Positions 34,197 through 42,624 of a stretch of 64,000 bases of DNA are shown here, one piece after another. This DNA comes from Pelagibacter sp052048135 (GTDB lineage Bacteria; Pseudomonadota; Alphaproteobacteria; Pelagibacterales; Pelagibacteraceae). The stretch lies in contig NZ_JBNAIM010000002.1 in NCBI RefSeq assembly GCF_052048135.1, positions 806,001 to 870,000 of the forward strand. Reading direction: 5' to 3'. The translations under genes and the position numbers were made by a program. The notes under the pieces were generated by a model. The model was not told where the DNA came from, ran no database searches, and saw only the letters and a program-made list of their open reading frames with translations. The first letter of the stretch is position 1. The number at the start of each line of letters is the position of its first letter.

Positions 34197-36017
34197 TTAT
34201 TCTACAGTCACAGATTTAGCTAAATTTCTTGGTTTATCTATATCATAGCCTTTTTTTAGTGCGGAATAATATGCTAATTTTTGCAAAGGAATAGTTAAAA
34301 GAAATGGCAGAAGATCTTCATTGGTAGATTCAACTTCTATTTTTTCCCAAATATTCTCTGAAACAACTTCATCTTTACTTTTGTTTGTAATTAGTAAAAC
34401 TTTTGCTCCTCTTGCAATTACTTCCTGCATATTAGAAATAGTTTTTTTATAATAATCATCTCTTGGAGCAAGAACTACTACAGGCATTCCCTCTTCTATT
34501 AATGCTAATGGTCCATGTTTCATTTCACCAGCAGGATAACCTTCGGCATGAACATATGACAATTCTTTTAATTTTAATGCACCCTCAAGTGCAATTGGAT
34601 AAGAAAAACCTCTTCCTAAAAACATAGATCCTTTAGCTTCATTAAAGGTAGCAGATATTGTTTGTATTTTGTTGTCAGTTAGTAAAGTTTTCTCAACTAA
34701 CTTTGGTAATTCTTTTAAATCTTTAAGTTTCTTACCAAAAGTATCTTTATTTATGTCTTTTCTCCATAATCCAATCTTTAAAGATAAAATATATAAAATT
34801 AAGATTTGACCCAGAAAAGCTTTTGTTGAAGCTACACCAATTTCAGCGCCACAGTGAATTGGTAATACAAACTCAGAGTCTCTTGCTATTGAGCTTTCAA
34901 TTACATTAACAACAGCACAAGTTTTCATATTATTTTTCTTGCACAAATCCAAAGCTGCGTAAGTATCCGCAGTTTCTCCAGATTGGGATACAAACACATA
35001 TAAAGTATCTTTTTTAAATCTATTTTTTCTGTATCTAAATTCAGATGCTATATCTATATTTACATCTAAAGATGTTAATTCTTCAAACCAATATTTAGCC
35101 ATCAAGCATGAGTGGTAAGCTGTTCCACAACCAATTAAAGTTACAGATGAAATTTCTTCACTCTTCCATGGGAAATTATAAATATTTATATCGTTATTAG
35201 CTGTATCTAAATATTCATTAATTCCATTTTTAAGAGTATCTGGTTGTTCTTCTATTTCTTTTGCCATGAAATGTTTGTAATCACCTTTGTCATACTTTTC
35301 TTCTGAAGTAGATAATTCTAAGACTTTTTTATTTATCTTAACTCCATCTTCATTAAAAAACTCTACATGATCTTTTTTAATTACACAGAATTCACCATCA
35401 TTTAAGTAAGTAATTTTATTAGTCATTGATTTAAGAGCATATGAGTCTGATCCCAAATAATTTTCATTTGGACCATAACCAACTGCAAGAGGAGAGCCTC
35501 TTCTAGCTCCAATAATCAAATCTGGTTGATCTTTGAATATAATTCCAAGCGCAAAACTTCCATGTAAAGATTTTAAAGTTTTTTTAATTGAATTAACAAT
35601 ATTTTCAGTTTTTAAATTTTCTGTAATCAAATGAACTATTACTTCAGTGTCAGTTTGTGATTTAAATTTATGGCCTTTGCCAACTAAAAATTTTTTTAAT
35701 AAAGTTGAATTTTCAATTATTCCATTATGAACTACAGAAACATTTTGAGATGAATGAGGATGAGCGTTTATGCTATTTGGCAAACCATGAGTTGCCCATC
35801 TTACATGACCAATTCCAATAGTACCTTCCATATTTTGAACTAAAGAATTTTTCTCAAGATTGTCTACTCTCCCCTCAGATTTTACTTCATTAATCAATCC
35901 ACTTGAAAGAGTTGCTATACCTGCAGAGTCATATCCTCTGTACTCTAATTTTTTTAAAGAATTAATTATTGTACCTGATACAGGTTTGTTACTATTTATT
36001 CCAATTATTCCACACAT
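34197..36017 (-). CDS. glmS: glutamine-fructose-6-phosphate aminotransferase (isomerising)
   Basis: Makes glucosamine 6-phosphate, the entry to peptidoglycan and LPS amino sugars. The 606 residues begin MCGIIGINSN with the catalytic Cys2 exposed after Met removal, have RWATHG in the glutaminase domain, then two SIS domains (FVSQSGETADT, and FLGRGFSYPIALEGALKLKE in the second half), and end PRNLAKSVTVE. It follows the acetyltransferase gene by 2 bases. No glmS ribozyme-like structure fits in that gap. Confidence 0.98.
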   Translation of the reverse strand: MCGIIGINSNKPVSGTIINSLKKLEYRGYDSAGIATLSSGLINEVKSEGRVDNLEKNSLVQNMEGTIGIGHVRWATHGLPNSINAHPHSSQNVSVVHNGIIENSTLLKKFLVGKGHKFKSQTDTEVIVHLITENLKTENIVNSIKKTLKSLHGSFALGIIFKDQPDLIIGARRGSPLAVGYGPNENYLGSDSYALKSMTNKITYLNDGEFCVIKKDHVEFFNEDGVKINKKVLELSTSEEKYDKGDYKHFMAKEIEEQPDTLKNGINEYLDTANNDINIYNFPWKSEEISSVTLIGCGTAYHSCLMAKYWFEELTSLDVNIDIASEFRYRKNRFKKDTLYVFVSQSGETADTYAALDLCKKNNMKTCAVVNVIESSIARDSEFVLPIHCGAEIGVASTKAFLGQILILYILSLKIGLWRKDINKDTFGKKLKDLKELPKLVEKTLLTDNKIQTISATFNEAKGSMFLGRGFSYPIALEGALKLKELSYVHAEGYPAGEMKHGPLALIEEGMPVVVLAPRDDYYKKTISNMQEVIARGAKVLLITNKSKDEVVSENIWEKIEVESTNEDLLPFLLTIPLQKLAYYSALKKGYDIDKPRNLAKSVTVE

Positions 36018-36019
36018 AA

Positions 36020-36643
36020 TTATTTTGATTTTCTTTTATAATTTTTTATTTCAGTTTGTAAACTTCTTGTAAGTGCTAAAGATTTTTTACTTACATTTTT
36101 TGTAATAACAGAACCAGCACCAATTACGCTATCTTGTTGAATAGTCAGAGGAGCAACTAAAGATGAGTTTGAACCTATGAAAACATTGTCTTTTATTTTA
36201 GTTTTACTCTTTTTAAGTCCATCATAATTACAAGTAATAGTACCTGCTCCAACATTAACAGATTTTCCAATCAAAGTATCTCCTATGTATGTCAGGTGAT
36301 TTACTTTTGATTTTTTACCTAAAATACTTTTTTTTATTTCAACAAAGTTGCCAACTTTAGATCCTTCTTTTAAAACTGCACCAGGTCTAATTCGGGCATA
36401 AGGACCAATATCAACTTTATTCTCAACTTTACAATTTTCTAAATGAGAAAAAGATTTTATACGAACATTATTGCCTATTTTGACTTTTGCTCCAAAAACT
36501 ACATATGGTTCTATTGTAACATTTTTTCCAATCTTGGTATCTTTTGAAAAATAAATCGTCTCAGGTCCCAACATTTTCACACCTAGTTTAGAAAATTTAT
36601 TTCTAAGATCGTTTTGAAGCTTTTGTAATTTTAACTCTTTCAT
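36020..36643 (-). CDS. GlmU-type acetyltransferase domain, uridylyltransferase part absent
   Basis: The 207 residues match the left-handed beta-helix C-terminal half of GlmU: hexapeptide repeats from about residue 28 on, RIRPGAVLKEGSKVGNFVEI, KKSKVNHLTYIGD and VNVGAGTITCNYDG, including the catalytic-His region. The N-terminal pyrophosphorylase domain (usually ~230 residues with a GxGTRM-type motif) is missing, and no remnant is seen upstream. It should acetylate glucosamine 1-phosphate; the UDP-transfer step must be done by another protein. Sits just ahead of glmS, so one operon serves UDP-GlcNAc precursor supply. Confidence 0.88.
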   Translation of the reverse strand: MKELKLQKLQNDLRNKFSKLGVKMLGPETIYFSKDTKIGKNVTIEPYVVFGAKVKIGNNVRIKSFSHLENCKVENKVDIGPYARIRPGAVLKEGSKVGNFVEIKKSILGKKSKVNHLTYIGDTLIGKSVNVGAGTITCNYDGLKKSKTKIKDNVFIGSNSSLVAPLTIQQDSVIGAGSVITKNVSKKSLALTRSLQTEIKNYKRKSK

Positions 36644-36714
36644 CTATGAAATTCTTTATATTAAGTATATATAATTCTTAATTCACAAAATATTTCTTAA
36701 AAATACTTTTGATT

Positions 36715-37398
36715 ATGAAACAAAAATTTACAATTCTTTTTGATTTAGATGGAACTTTAGTAGATACAGCACCAGATTTGATGCACGCTCATAATCATGT
36801 AATGAAAAAATATGGTTACCCAACTAAATCTACTGATGAAATTAGAAATCTAGTTGGTCAAGGTGCAGGGGCTATGCTTGGACGTTCGATATGGGGTCAG
36901 GCTAAAAAAGAATTTGGAAAAATCCAAGATGATAAGATTAAAAAAGAGATGGTAAAAGATTTTGTAGATTTCTATGGAAAAAATATTGTTAATGAAAGTA
37001 CACTTATTAAAGGAGTGAAAGATTTTTTAATTTGGTCAAAAAAAAATAATATTTCGATGGCAGTTTGTACAAATAAACAAGAACATTTGGCAATCGATCT
37101 TTTAAAAAAAATTGGTATATATCAATTTTTTGAATATGTAGCTGGTCACAATACCTTTGATTATTGTAAACCTGATCCAAGACACCTAACATCTGTTGTC
37201 GAAATATTAGATGGGGATTTAAAAAAAACACTAATGATTGGTGATAGTGAAACTGACGCTAATGCAGCTAAAGATGCTGGGATACCAGTTATTTTGCTTG
37301 AAGATGGATATACTGAAAAAAATACAACCGAAATTTATCATAATCACTTAATAAAAGACTTCATAGGTATTGAAAAAATAGTATCAAAATATCTTTAA
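36715..37398 (+). CDS. gph: HAD-family phosphoglycolate phosphatase
   Basis: The 227-residue HAD hydrolase has motif I FDLDGTLVDTAPDLMHAH (about 8-25), motif II threonine in MAVCTNKQ, a conserved Lys in YCKPDPRHL and motif IV MIGDSETDANAAKDAGIPV. This pattern fits Gph, which removes 2-phosphoglycolate formed by repair or oxygenation; other small phosphates are possible. The ATG at 36715 is chosen over a TTG six bases upstream. It is divergent from the GlmU-type gene. Confidence 0.85.
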   Translation: MKQKFTILFDLDGTLVDTAPDLMHAHNHVMKKYGYPTKSTDEIRNLVGQGAGAMLGRSIWGQAKKEFGKIQDDKIKKEMVKDFVDFYGKNIVNESTLIKGVKDFLIWSKKNNISMAVCTNKQEHLAIDLLKKIGIYQFFEYVAGHNTFDYCKPDPRHLTSVVEILDGDLKKTLMIGDSETDANAAKDAGIPVILLEDGYTEKNTTEIYHNHLIKDFIGIEKIVSKYL

Positions 37399-37442
37399 TA
37401 TTGATTATTTTTTTTTAACTATTAAAAACAATTTCGTTAATT

Positions 37443-37447
37443 AGGAG
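37443..37447 (+). promoter_or_regulatory. strong ribosome binding site deciding a TTG start
   Basis: AGGAG lies 5 bases upstream of the TTG at 37453. Clear Shine-Dalgarno sequences are rare in this window, so this one supports TTG as the real prpD start. Confidence 0.7.
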
Positions 37448-37452
37448 TTATT

Positions 37453-38955
37453 TTGATATTTCATAATATAAAAGTTTATCCATCTAAAAAACATTTACCA
37501 AAAAAGAATCAACTTGCATGGAAAATTGCTGAGATTGCAAGTGACAATGCAAAACTAAATAAAGATGCTGTTGAAATGGTTATTAATAGAATTATTGACA
37601 ATGCTTCTGTTGCGATTGCATCTCTTAATAGAAGACCAGTTATCTCATCAAGAGAAATGGCATTAAAGCATTCAAGAAAAAATGGCGCTACATTATTTGG
37701 GGTAAATAGTAAGTTAAAATTTGATTGTGAATGGGCAGCTTGGTCTAATGGTACTGCTGTTAGAGAGCTAGATTTCCATGATACTTTTTTAGCTGAGGAT
37801 TATAGTCATCCAGGGGATAACATACCTCCTTTAATTAGTGTAGCTCAACAAAATAAAAAAAGTGGTCTAGATCTATTAAGAGGAATCATAACTGCCTATG
37901 AAGTTCAGGTAAATTTAGTTAAAGGAATTTGTTTACACAAACATAAAGTTGATCATATAGCTCACTTGGGTCCAAGTGTTGCTGCAGGAATAGGATCAAT
38001 GTTAAGATTAAATACTGAAACAATTTATCAAGCTGTACAACAAGCACTACATACAACAATTTCAACAAGACAATCTAGAAAAGGTGAAATATCAAGTTGG
38101 AAAGCTTATGCACCTGCACATGCTGGTAAGCTCGCAATAGAAGCAGTTGATAGAGTTATGCGTGGTGAAGGCGCCCCAAGTCCAATTTATGAAGGTGAAG
38201 ATAGTGTTATAGCAAGAATTCTTGATGGCAAAAATGCATCATACAAAGTTCCTTTACCAAAAAAAAATGAGTCTAAAAAAGCAATACTAGAAACTTATAC
38301 TAAAGAATATTCAGCTGAATATCAGTCACAGGCTTTAATTGATCTAGCAAAAAAACTAAAAAAGAAAGTTCAAAATTTAAATCAAATAAAAAAAATAGAT
38401 ATTTATACCAGTCATCATACTCATTATGTAATAGGTACAGGTGCAAATGATCCTCAAAAAATGGATCCTAATGCAAGTAGAGAGACTTTAGATCACTCAA
38501 TAATGTATATATTTGCAGTTGCTTTAGAAGATGGTACTTGGCATCATATAAAATCTTATACAAAAGCTAGAGCTAAAAGAAAAAGTACAATTAAAATCTG
38601 GAAATCAATTAAAACTCATGAAGATAAAAAGTGGACAAAAAGATATCACGATCCAAACCCTAGAAAAAAAGCATTTGGAGCAAAAGTAATAATAACTCTG
38701 AAAAATGGCGAAAAAATAAGTGAAGAACAAGGAGTAGCTGATGCTCATCCTTATGGAACACGTCCTTTTAAAAGAAAAAATTATATTAATAAATTTTTAA
38801 CTTTAACTGAAAACATATTAAGTAAAAAGGAAAGTGATAGGTTTTTAAAAACTGTACAAAATTTAAAAAAATTAAAGTCGGGTCAATTAGATAAATTAAA
38901 TATAGAAGTTAAAAGAAATAAACTTAAAAGAAATTTAAAAAAAGGAATTTTTTAA
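37453..38955 (+). CDS. prpD: 2-methylcitrate dehydratase (MmgE/PrpD family)
   Basis: Dehydrates 2-methylcitrate in propionate breakdown. The 500 residues carry the family motifs NGTAVRELDFHDTFLAEDYS (about 97-116), HPGDNIPPL, and SRQSRKGEISSWKAYAPAHA. It starts with TTG (supported by AGGAG 5 bases upstream) and is the first gene of prpD-prpB-prpC, each overlapping the next by one base. The C-terminal ~40 residues are very Lys-rich. Confidence 0.93.
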   Translation: MIFHNIKVYPSKKHLPKKNQLAWKIAEIASDNAKLNKDAVEMVINRIIDNASVAIASLNRRPVISSREMALKHSRKNGATLFGVNSKLKFDCEWAAWSNGTAVRELDFHDTFLAEDYSHPGDNIPPLISVAQQNKKSGLDLLRGIITAYEVQVNLVKGICLHKHKVDHIAHLGPSVAAGIGSMLRLNTETIYQAVQQALHTTISTRQSRKGEISSWKAYAPAHAGKLAIEAVDRVMRGEGAPSPIYEGEDSVIARILDGKNASYKVPLPKKNESKKAILETYTKEYSAEYQSQALIDLAKKLKKKVQNLNQIKKIDIYTSHHTHYVIGTGANDPQKMDPNASRETLDHSIMYIFAVALEDGTWHHIKSYTKARAKRKSTIKIWKSIKTHEDKKWTKRYHDPNPRKKAFGAKVIITLKNGEKISEEQGVADAHPYGTRPFKRKNYINKFLTLTENILSKKESDRFLKTVQNLKKLKSGQLDKLNIEVKRNKLKRNLKKGIF

Positions 38956-39851
38956 TGCACTTTATTGAAAAAGAACCAAGTCAAAAAAGAGAAGATTTTG
39001 TAAAAAAATTAAAATCAAACAAAATTTTAAGAGTTCCTGGTGCTTATAACCCTCTCACTGCAAAATTAATTGAAGAAATTGGCTACGATGCTGTTTATGT
39101 TTCAGGTGGAGTAATGGCGAATGATCTTGGATTTCCTGATATTGGTTTAACAACATTACAAGATGTAAGCACTCGATCATATTTAATTTCAAGAGTAACT
39201 AATCTTCCAACTATTGTTGATATTGATACAGGATTTAAATCTTGTAAAGAAACAATTGAAACTTTTGAAGAGTTTGGAATTTCTGCAGTTCATTTAGAAG
39301 ATCAAATTGAAAGAAAACGATGTGGTCACCTAGATAATAAAGAACTAATTTCTACAGACACAATGGTAAAAAAAATAAAAGAATGCGTTTCAGCAAAGAA
39401 AGATGAAAATTTTAAAATTATCGCAAGATCTGACGCAAAAAGTGTAGAAGGAATAGACAAGATGATAGAAAGATGCAAAGCATATATCGATGCAGGTGCT
39501 GAAATTATTTTTCCGGAAGCATTACATGATGAAAAAGATTTTGAAAAAGTAAGAAAAGAACTTTCATGCTATTTACTTGCCAACATGACAGAATTTGGAA
39601 AAACAAAGTTATTCAATTATAAAGAATTAGAACAATTTGGTTACAATATTGTTATTTATCCCGTTACAACTCAAAGATTAGCAATGAAAAATGTAGAAGA
39701 TGGATTGAGAGACATTTATGCAAATGGACATCAAAATAATATTATTGATAAAATGCAGACTAGAAAAAGATTGTATGAATTAGTTGATTACGAAAAATAT
39801 AACAGTTTAGATGAAAAAATTTATAATTTTAGTACAGATGGACACGAATAA
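38955..39851 (+). CDS. prpB: 2-methylisocitrate lyase
   Basis: Cleaves 2-methylisocitrate to pyruvate and succinate. The 298-residue protein is in the PEP mutase/isocitrate lyase superfamily: RVPGAYNPLTAKLIEEIGYD, VDIDTGFKS, and the catalytic EDQIERKRCGHLDNKEL with Cys in KRCGH (about 121-125). It overlaps prpD and prpC by one base each. Confidence 0.95.
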   Translation: MHFIEKEPSQKREDFVKKLKSNKILRVPGAYNPLTAKLIEEIGYDAVYVSGGVMANDLGFPDIGLTTLQDVSTRSYLISRVTNLPTIVDIDTGFKSCKETIETFEEFGISAVHLEDQIERKRCGHLDNKELISTDTMVKKIKECVSAKKDENFKIIARSDAKSVEGIDKMIERCKAYIDAGAEIIFPEALHDEKDFEKVRKELSCYLLANMTEFGKTKLFNYKELEQFGYNIVIYPVTTQRLAMKNVEDGLRDIYANGHQNNIIDKMQTRKRLYELVDYEKYNSLDEKIYNFSTDGHE

Positions 39852-40975
39852 TGAGTGACGAAATAAAAAAAGGTTTACTTGGCATAGTGGTTGATGAAAC
39901 AGAGGTTTCAAAAGTAATGCCAGAAATAAATTCTCTGACTTATAGAGGTTATGCAGCACAAGATTTATGTGAATACTGTAGATTTGAAGAAGTAGCTTAT
40001 TTAATTTTAAATAAAGATTTACCTAACTCAATAGAATTAAAAAAATTTGAAAAAGAAGAAAGAAACAATAGAGAATTATCAAAAAATTTGTACGAAATTA
40101 TTAAACATATGCCAAAAAAATCACACCCTATGGATGTTGCAAGAACCGCCGTGAGTGTGATGGGATTAGAAGACAAAGAAACCCAAGACTCATCTCCAGA
40201 AGCTAATATGAGAAAAGCTTTAAGAATTTTTGCAAAAACACCAACAGCTTTAGCTGCTTTTTACAGAATAAGAAAAGGGAAAAAATTAATTAAACCCAAA
40301 AAAGACTTAACTTTTGCAGAAAACTTTTTTTACATGTGTTTTGGTAAAGTGCCACAAAAAGAAATTGTAAAAGCCTTTGACGTATCACTAATTTTGTACG
40401 CAGAGCACAGTTTTAATGTTTCAACATTCACAGCAAGAACAATAACAAGCAGTCTTTCAGATATACACGGTGCAATTACTGGAGCTATAGCTAGTTTAAA
40501 AGGCCCGTTACATGGTGGAGCTAATGAAGAAGTAATGCATATGATGAATAAAATTAAAAAACCAGAAAATGCTCTTAAATGGATCAATAATGCATTAAAT
40601 AAAAAAGAAGTTGTAATGGGTTTTGGACACAGGGTTTATAAATCTGGTGATTCAAGAGTGCCAACAATGAGAGAATACTTTGGAAAGGTTGCAAAAATTA
40701 AAAAGGATAAAAAATTTGAAAAAATTTATAACATTGTTGAAAAAGTAATGATTGAAAGAAAAAATATTCATCCAAACGTTGATTATCCAACTGGACCAAC
40801 TTACCATTTAATGGGATTTGATACTGATTTTTTTACTCCTATTTTTGTTATTTCGAGAATTACTGGATGGTCCGCTCATATAATGGAACAACATGCTGCG
40901 AACAAATTAATTAGGCCTTTAGCAAGCTATAAAGGCAACAAGCATAGAAAAGTTTTACAACTTAACCAAAGATAA
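39851..40975 (+). CDS. prpC: 2-methylcitrate synthase
   Basis: Citrate-synthase family enzyme of 374 residues that joins propionyl-CoA and oxaloacetate. Visible motifs: LYAEHSFNVSTFTAR (active-site His), LKGPLHGGANEEVM and MGFGHRVYKSGDSR, with catalytic Asp in PTGPTYHLMGFDTDFF. The prp operon context separates it from ordinary citrate synthase. Its TAA directly abuts the TAA of the convergent methyltransferase. Confidence 0.94.
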   Translation: MSDEIKKGLLGIVVDETEVSKVMPEINSLTYRGYAAQDLCEYCRFEEVAYLILNKDLPNSIELKKFEKEERNNRELSKNLYEIIKHMPKKSHPMDVARTAVSVMGLEDKETQDSSPEANMRKALRIFAKTPTALAAFYRIRKGKKLIKPKKDLTFAENFFYMCFGKVPQKEIVKAFDVSLILYAEHSFNVSTFTARTITSSLSDIHGAITGAIASLKGPLHGGANEEVMHMMNKIKKPENALKWINNALNKKEVVMGFGHRVYKSGDSRVPTMREYFGKVAKIKKDKKFEKIYNIVEKVMIERKNIHPNVDYPTGPTYHLMGFDTDFFTPIFVISRITGWSAHIMEQHAANKLIRPLASYKGNKHRKVLQLNQR

Positions 40976-41602
40976 TTATTTCTCAATTTTTGCAAATCGG
41001 CCATTACATATTATCTGGCAATTAAAATTATTTTTTTTTACAAATTCATCAATTGCATTTTTAACATCTGGTAAATGACCAAAGTTATAATCATCACATA
41101 ATACTGTACCATTCGAATTAATAACTTCCAAACAACAATTAAGATCATTTTTAACCGTCTCATAGGTATGACCTCCATCTAAAAATACATAGTCTATTTT
41201 AGACATATCAATTTTTTTTAAAATTATATTTGAATTTCCCTTAATTAAACTGACATTATCTTTAAATTTTCTTAATAGTTCTGCGACTGCCTCTTGGCTA
41301 TATGGATTTTGTTTTTTTATATACTTAAAATAAATTTTTTTAAAAGGATTAGAAAAAATTGTACTAGGTATTACTTCAGATTTATTTTCATCATTTTCTT
41401 CAAACAAATCTAGGCCTATATATTTAAAATCATCTTTGTGAATTTGATATAATAATTCACAAACATTTCTCGCAGTTACACCGTGAAAAACACCAATCTC
41501 TAGGAATGTTTTTGGATTTTTTTTTTTGACTTCCTCAAGAAAAAAGTTGCCTACACCTCTTTGTTTTAGGCTAGTTTTTCTAAAATATTTTTTATATTTC
41601 AA
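40976..41602 (-). CDS. class I SAM-dependent methyltransferase
   Basis: About 208 residues. The SAM-binding motif is TFLEIGVFHGVTARNVCEL (about 34-52), with an Asp/Glu motif in YIGLDLFEE and the catalytic-like YVFLDGGHTYETVKNDL (about 136-152), as in Methyltransf_24-type enzymes acting on sugars or small molecules. Substrate unknown. The start is TTG at 41602, 5 bases after nrdB; no ATG lies before the domain. Although next to nrdB, a functional link is not evident. Confidence 0.72.
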   Translation of the reverse strand: MKYKKYFRKTSLKQRGVGNFFLEEVKKKNPKTFLEIGVFHGVTARNVCELLYQIHKDDFKYIGLDLFEENDENKSEVIPSTIFSNPFKKIYFKYIKKQNPYSQEAVAELLRKFKDNVSLIKGNSNIILKKIDMSKIDYVFLDGGHTYETVKNDLNCCLEVINSNGTVLCDDYNFGHLPDVKNAIDEFVKKNNFNCQIICNGRFAKIEK

Positions 41603-41607
41603 AAGAT

Positions 41608-42624
41608 TTAACTAAACGCTTCTACCCAAGTACCTTGAGTTGATGCTTTAGAATATTCTGTTGCACGACCTTCAAAAAAGTTCATATGCTCAACTGCATT
41701 CAACATTGTATCAAGCCATCCTAAAGGATTTTTTTTTACATCATAAATTGCTTCTAAACCAAGTTGGTCTAATCTTCTGTTTGCAATAAATCTGATATAG
41801 TTTTTAACATCTTTAGCTGTTAAGCCTTCCATTGGACCCATTTCAAAGGCAAGATCAATAAAAGCATCTTCATGTTCAATGATAGTTCTGCAAGCCTCAT
41901 AAAGTTCTTTTTTTAATTTTGGTGTCCATATTTCAGGATTTTCTTTAATAAATTCTTTAAAAACTCTTATCATTGAATTGCAGTGAAGAGTTTCATCTCT
42001 AACTGACCAAGTAACAATTTGGCCCATTCCTTTCATTTTATTGTGTCTTGGAAAATTTAAAAGAATTGCAAAACTAGCAAATAACTGTAGGCCTTCAGTA
42101 AAAGCACTAAATACAGCAACTGTTTTTGCAATATCTTCTTTTGAATTCACATTAAAGTCTTGCATATAATCATATTTATCTTTCATTTCTTTATATTTCA
42201 TGAAAGCAGAATACTCTGACTCTGGCATTCCTATTGTATCAAGTAAGTGAGAGTAAGCTGCTATATGAACAGTTTCCATTGATGCAAATGCAGTCATCAT
42301 CATAAGTACTTCTGTAGGTTTAAATACAGTTGTGTAATGTCTTAAATAGCAGTTACTAACTTCAACATCTGCTTGTGTAAAAAATCTAAATATTTGTGTT
42401 AATAAATTTTTTTCTGATTGTGATAAATTTTTTTGCCAATCTCTAACATCATCACCTAATGGCACTTCTTCTGGTAACCAATGAATTCTTTGTTGAGTTA
42501 ACCACGCATCATAACACCATGGATATCTAAAAGGTTTGTAAACAGGATTTTCAACTAACAATCCCATTTTTTTTGGTTGAATTATTTCTTTTTTTTCTAC
42601 TTTAATTTTCTCTGCTACTGACAT
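41608..42624 (-). CDS. nrdB: ribonucleotide reductase, class I beta subunit
   Basis: Houses the diiron-tyrosyl radical cofactor. The 338 residues contain the iron ligands in FTQADVEVSNCYLRHY and FASMETVHIAAYSHLLD, where Glu-x-x-His is followed four residues later by Tyr, the usual radical position, and the second set in TWSVRDETLHCNSM. The ATG at 42624 is preferred over a GTG at 42633, because GAGGAG lies at the right distance upstream, inside the 3' end of nrdA. It overlaps nrdA by 10 bases. Confidence 0.95.
   Translation of the reverse strand: MSVAEKIKVEKKEIIQPKKMGLLVENPVYKPFRYPWCYDAWLTQQRIHWLPEEVPLGDDVRDWQKNLSQSEKNLLTQIFRFFTQADVEVSNCYLRHYTTVFKPTEVLMMMTAFASMETVHIAAYSHLLDTIGMPESEYSAFMKYKEMKDKYDYMQDFNVNSKEDIAKTVAVFSAFTEGLQLFASFAILLNFPRHNKMKGMGQIVTWSVRDETLHCNSMIRVFKEFIKENPEIWTPKLKKELYEACRTIIEHEDAFIDLAFEMGPMEGLTAKDVKNYIRFIANRRLDQLGLEAIYDVKKNPLGWLDTMLNAVEHMNFFEGRATEYSKASTQGTWVEAFS

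Noticed and set aside
36018..36019. glmS ribozyme or riboswitch upstream of glmS
   Set aside because: The gap to the preceding gene is 2 bases and no such structure fits.
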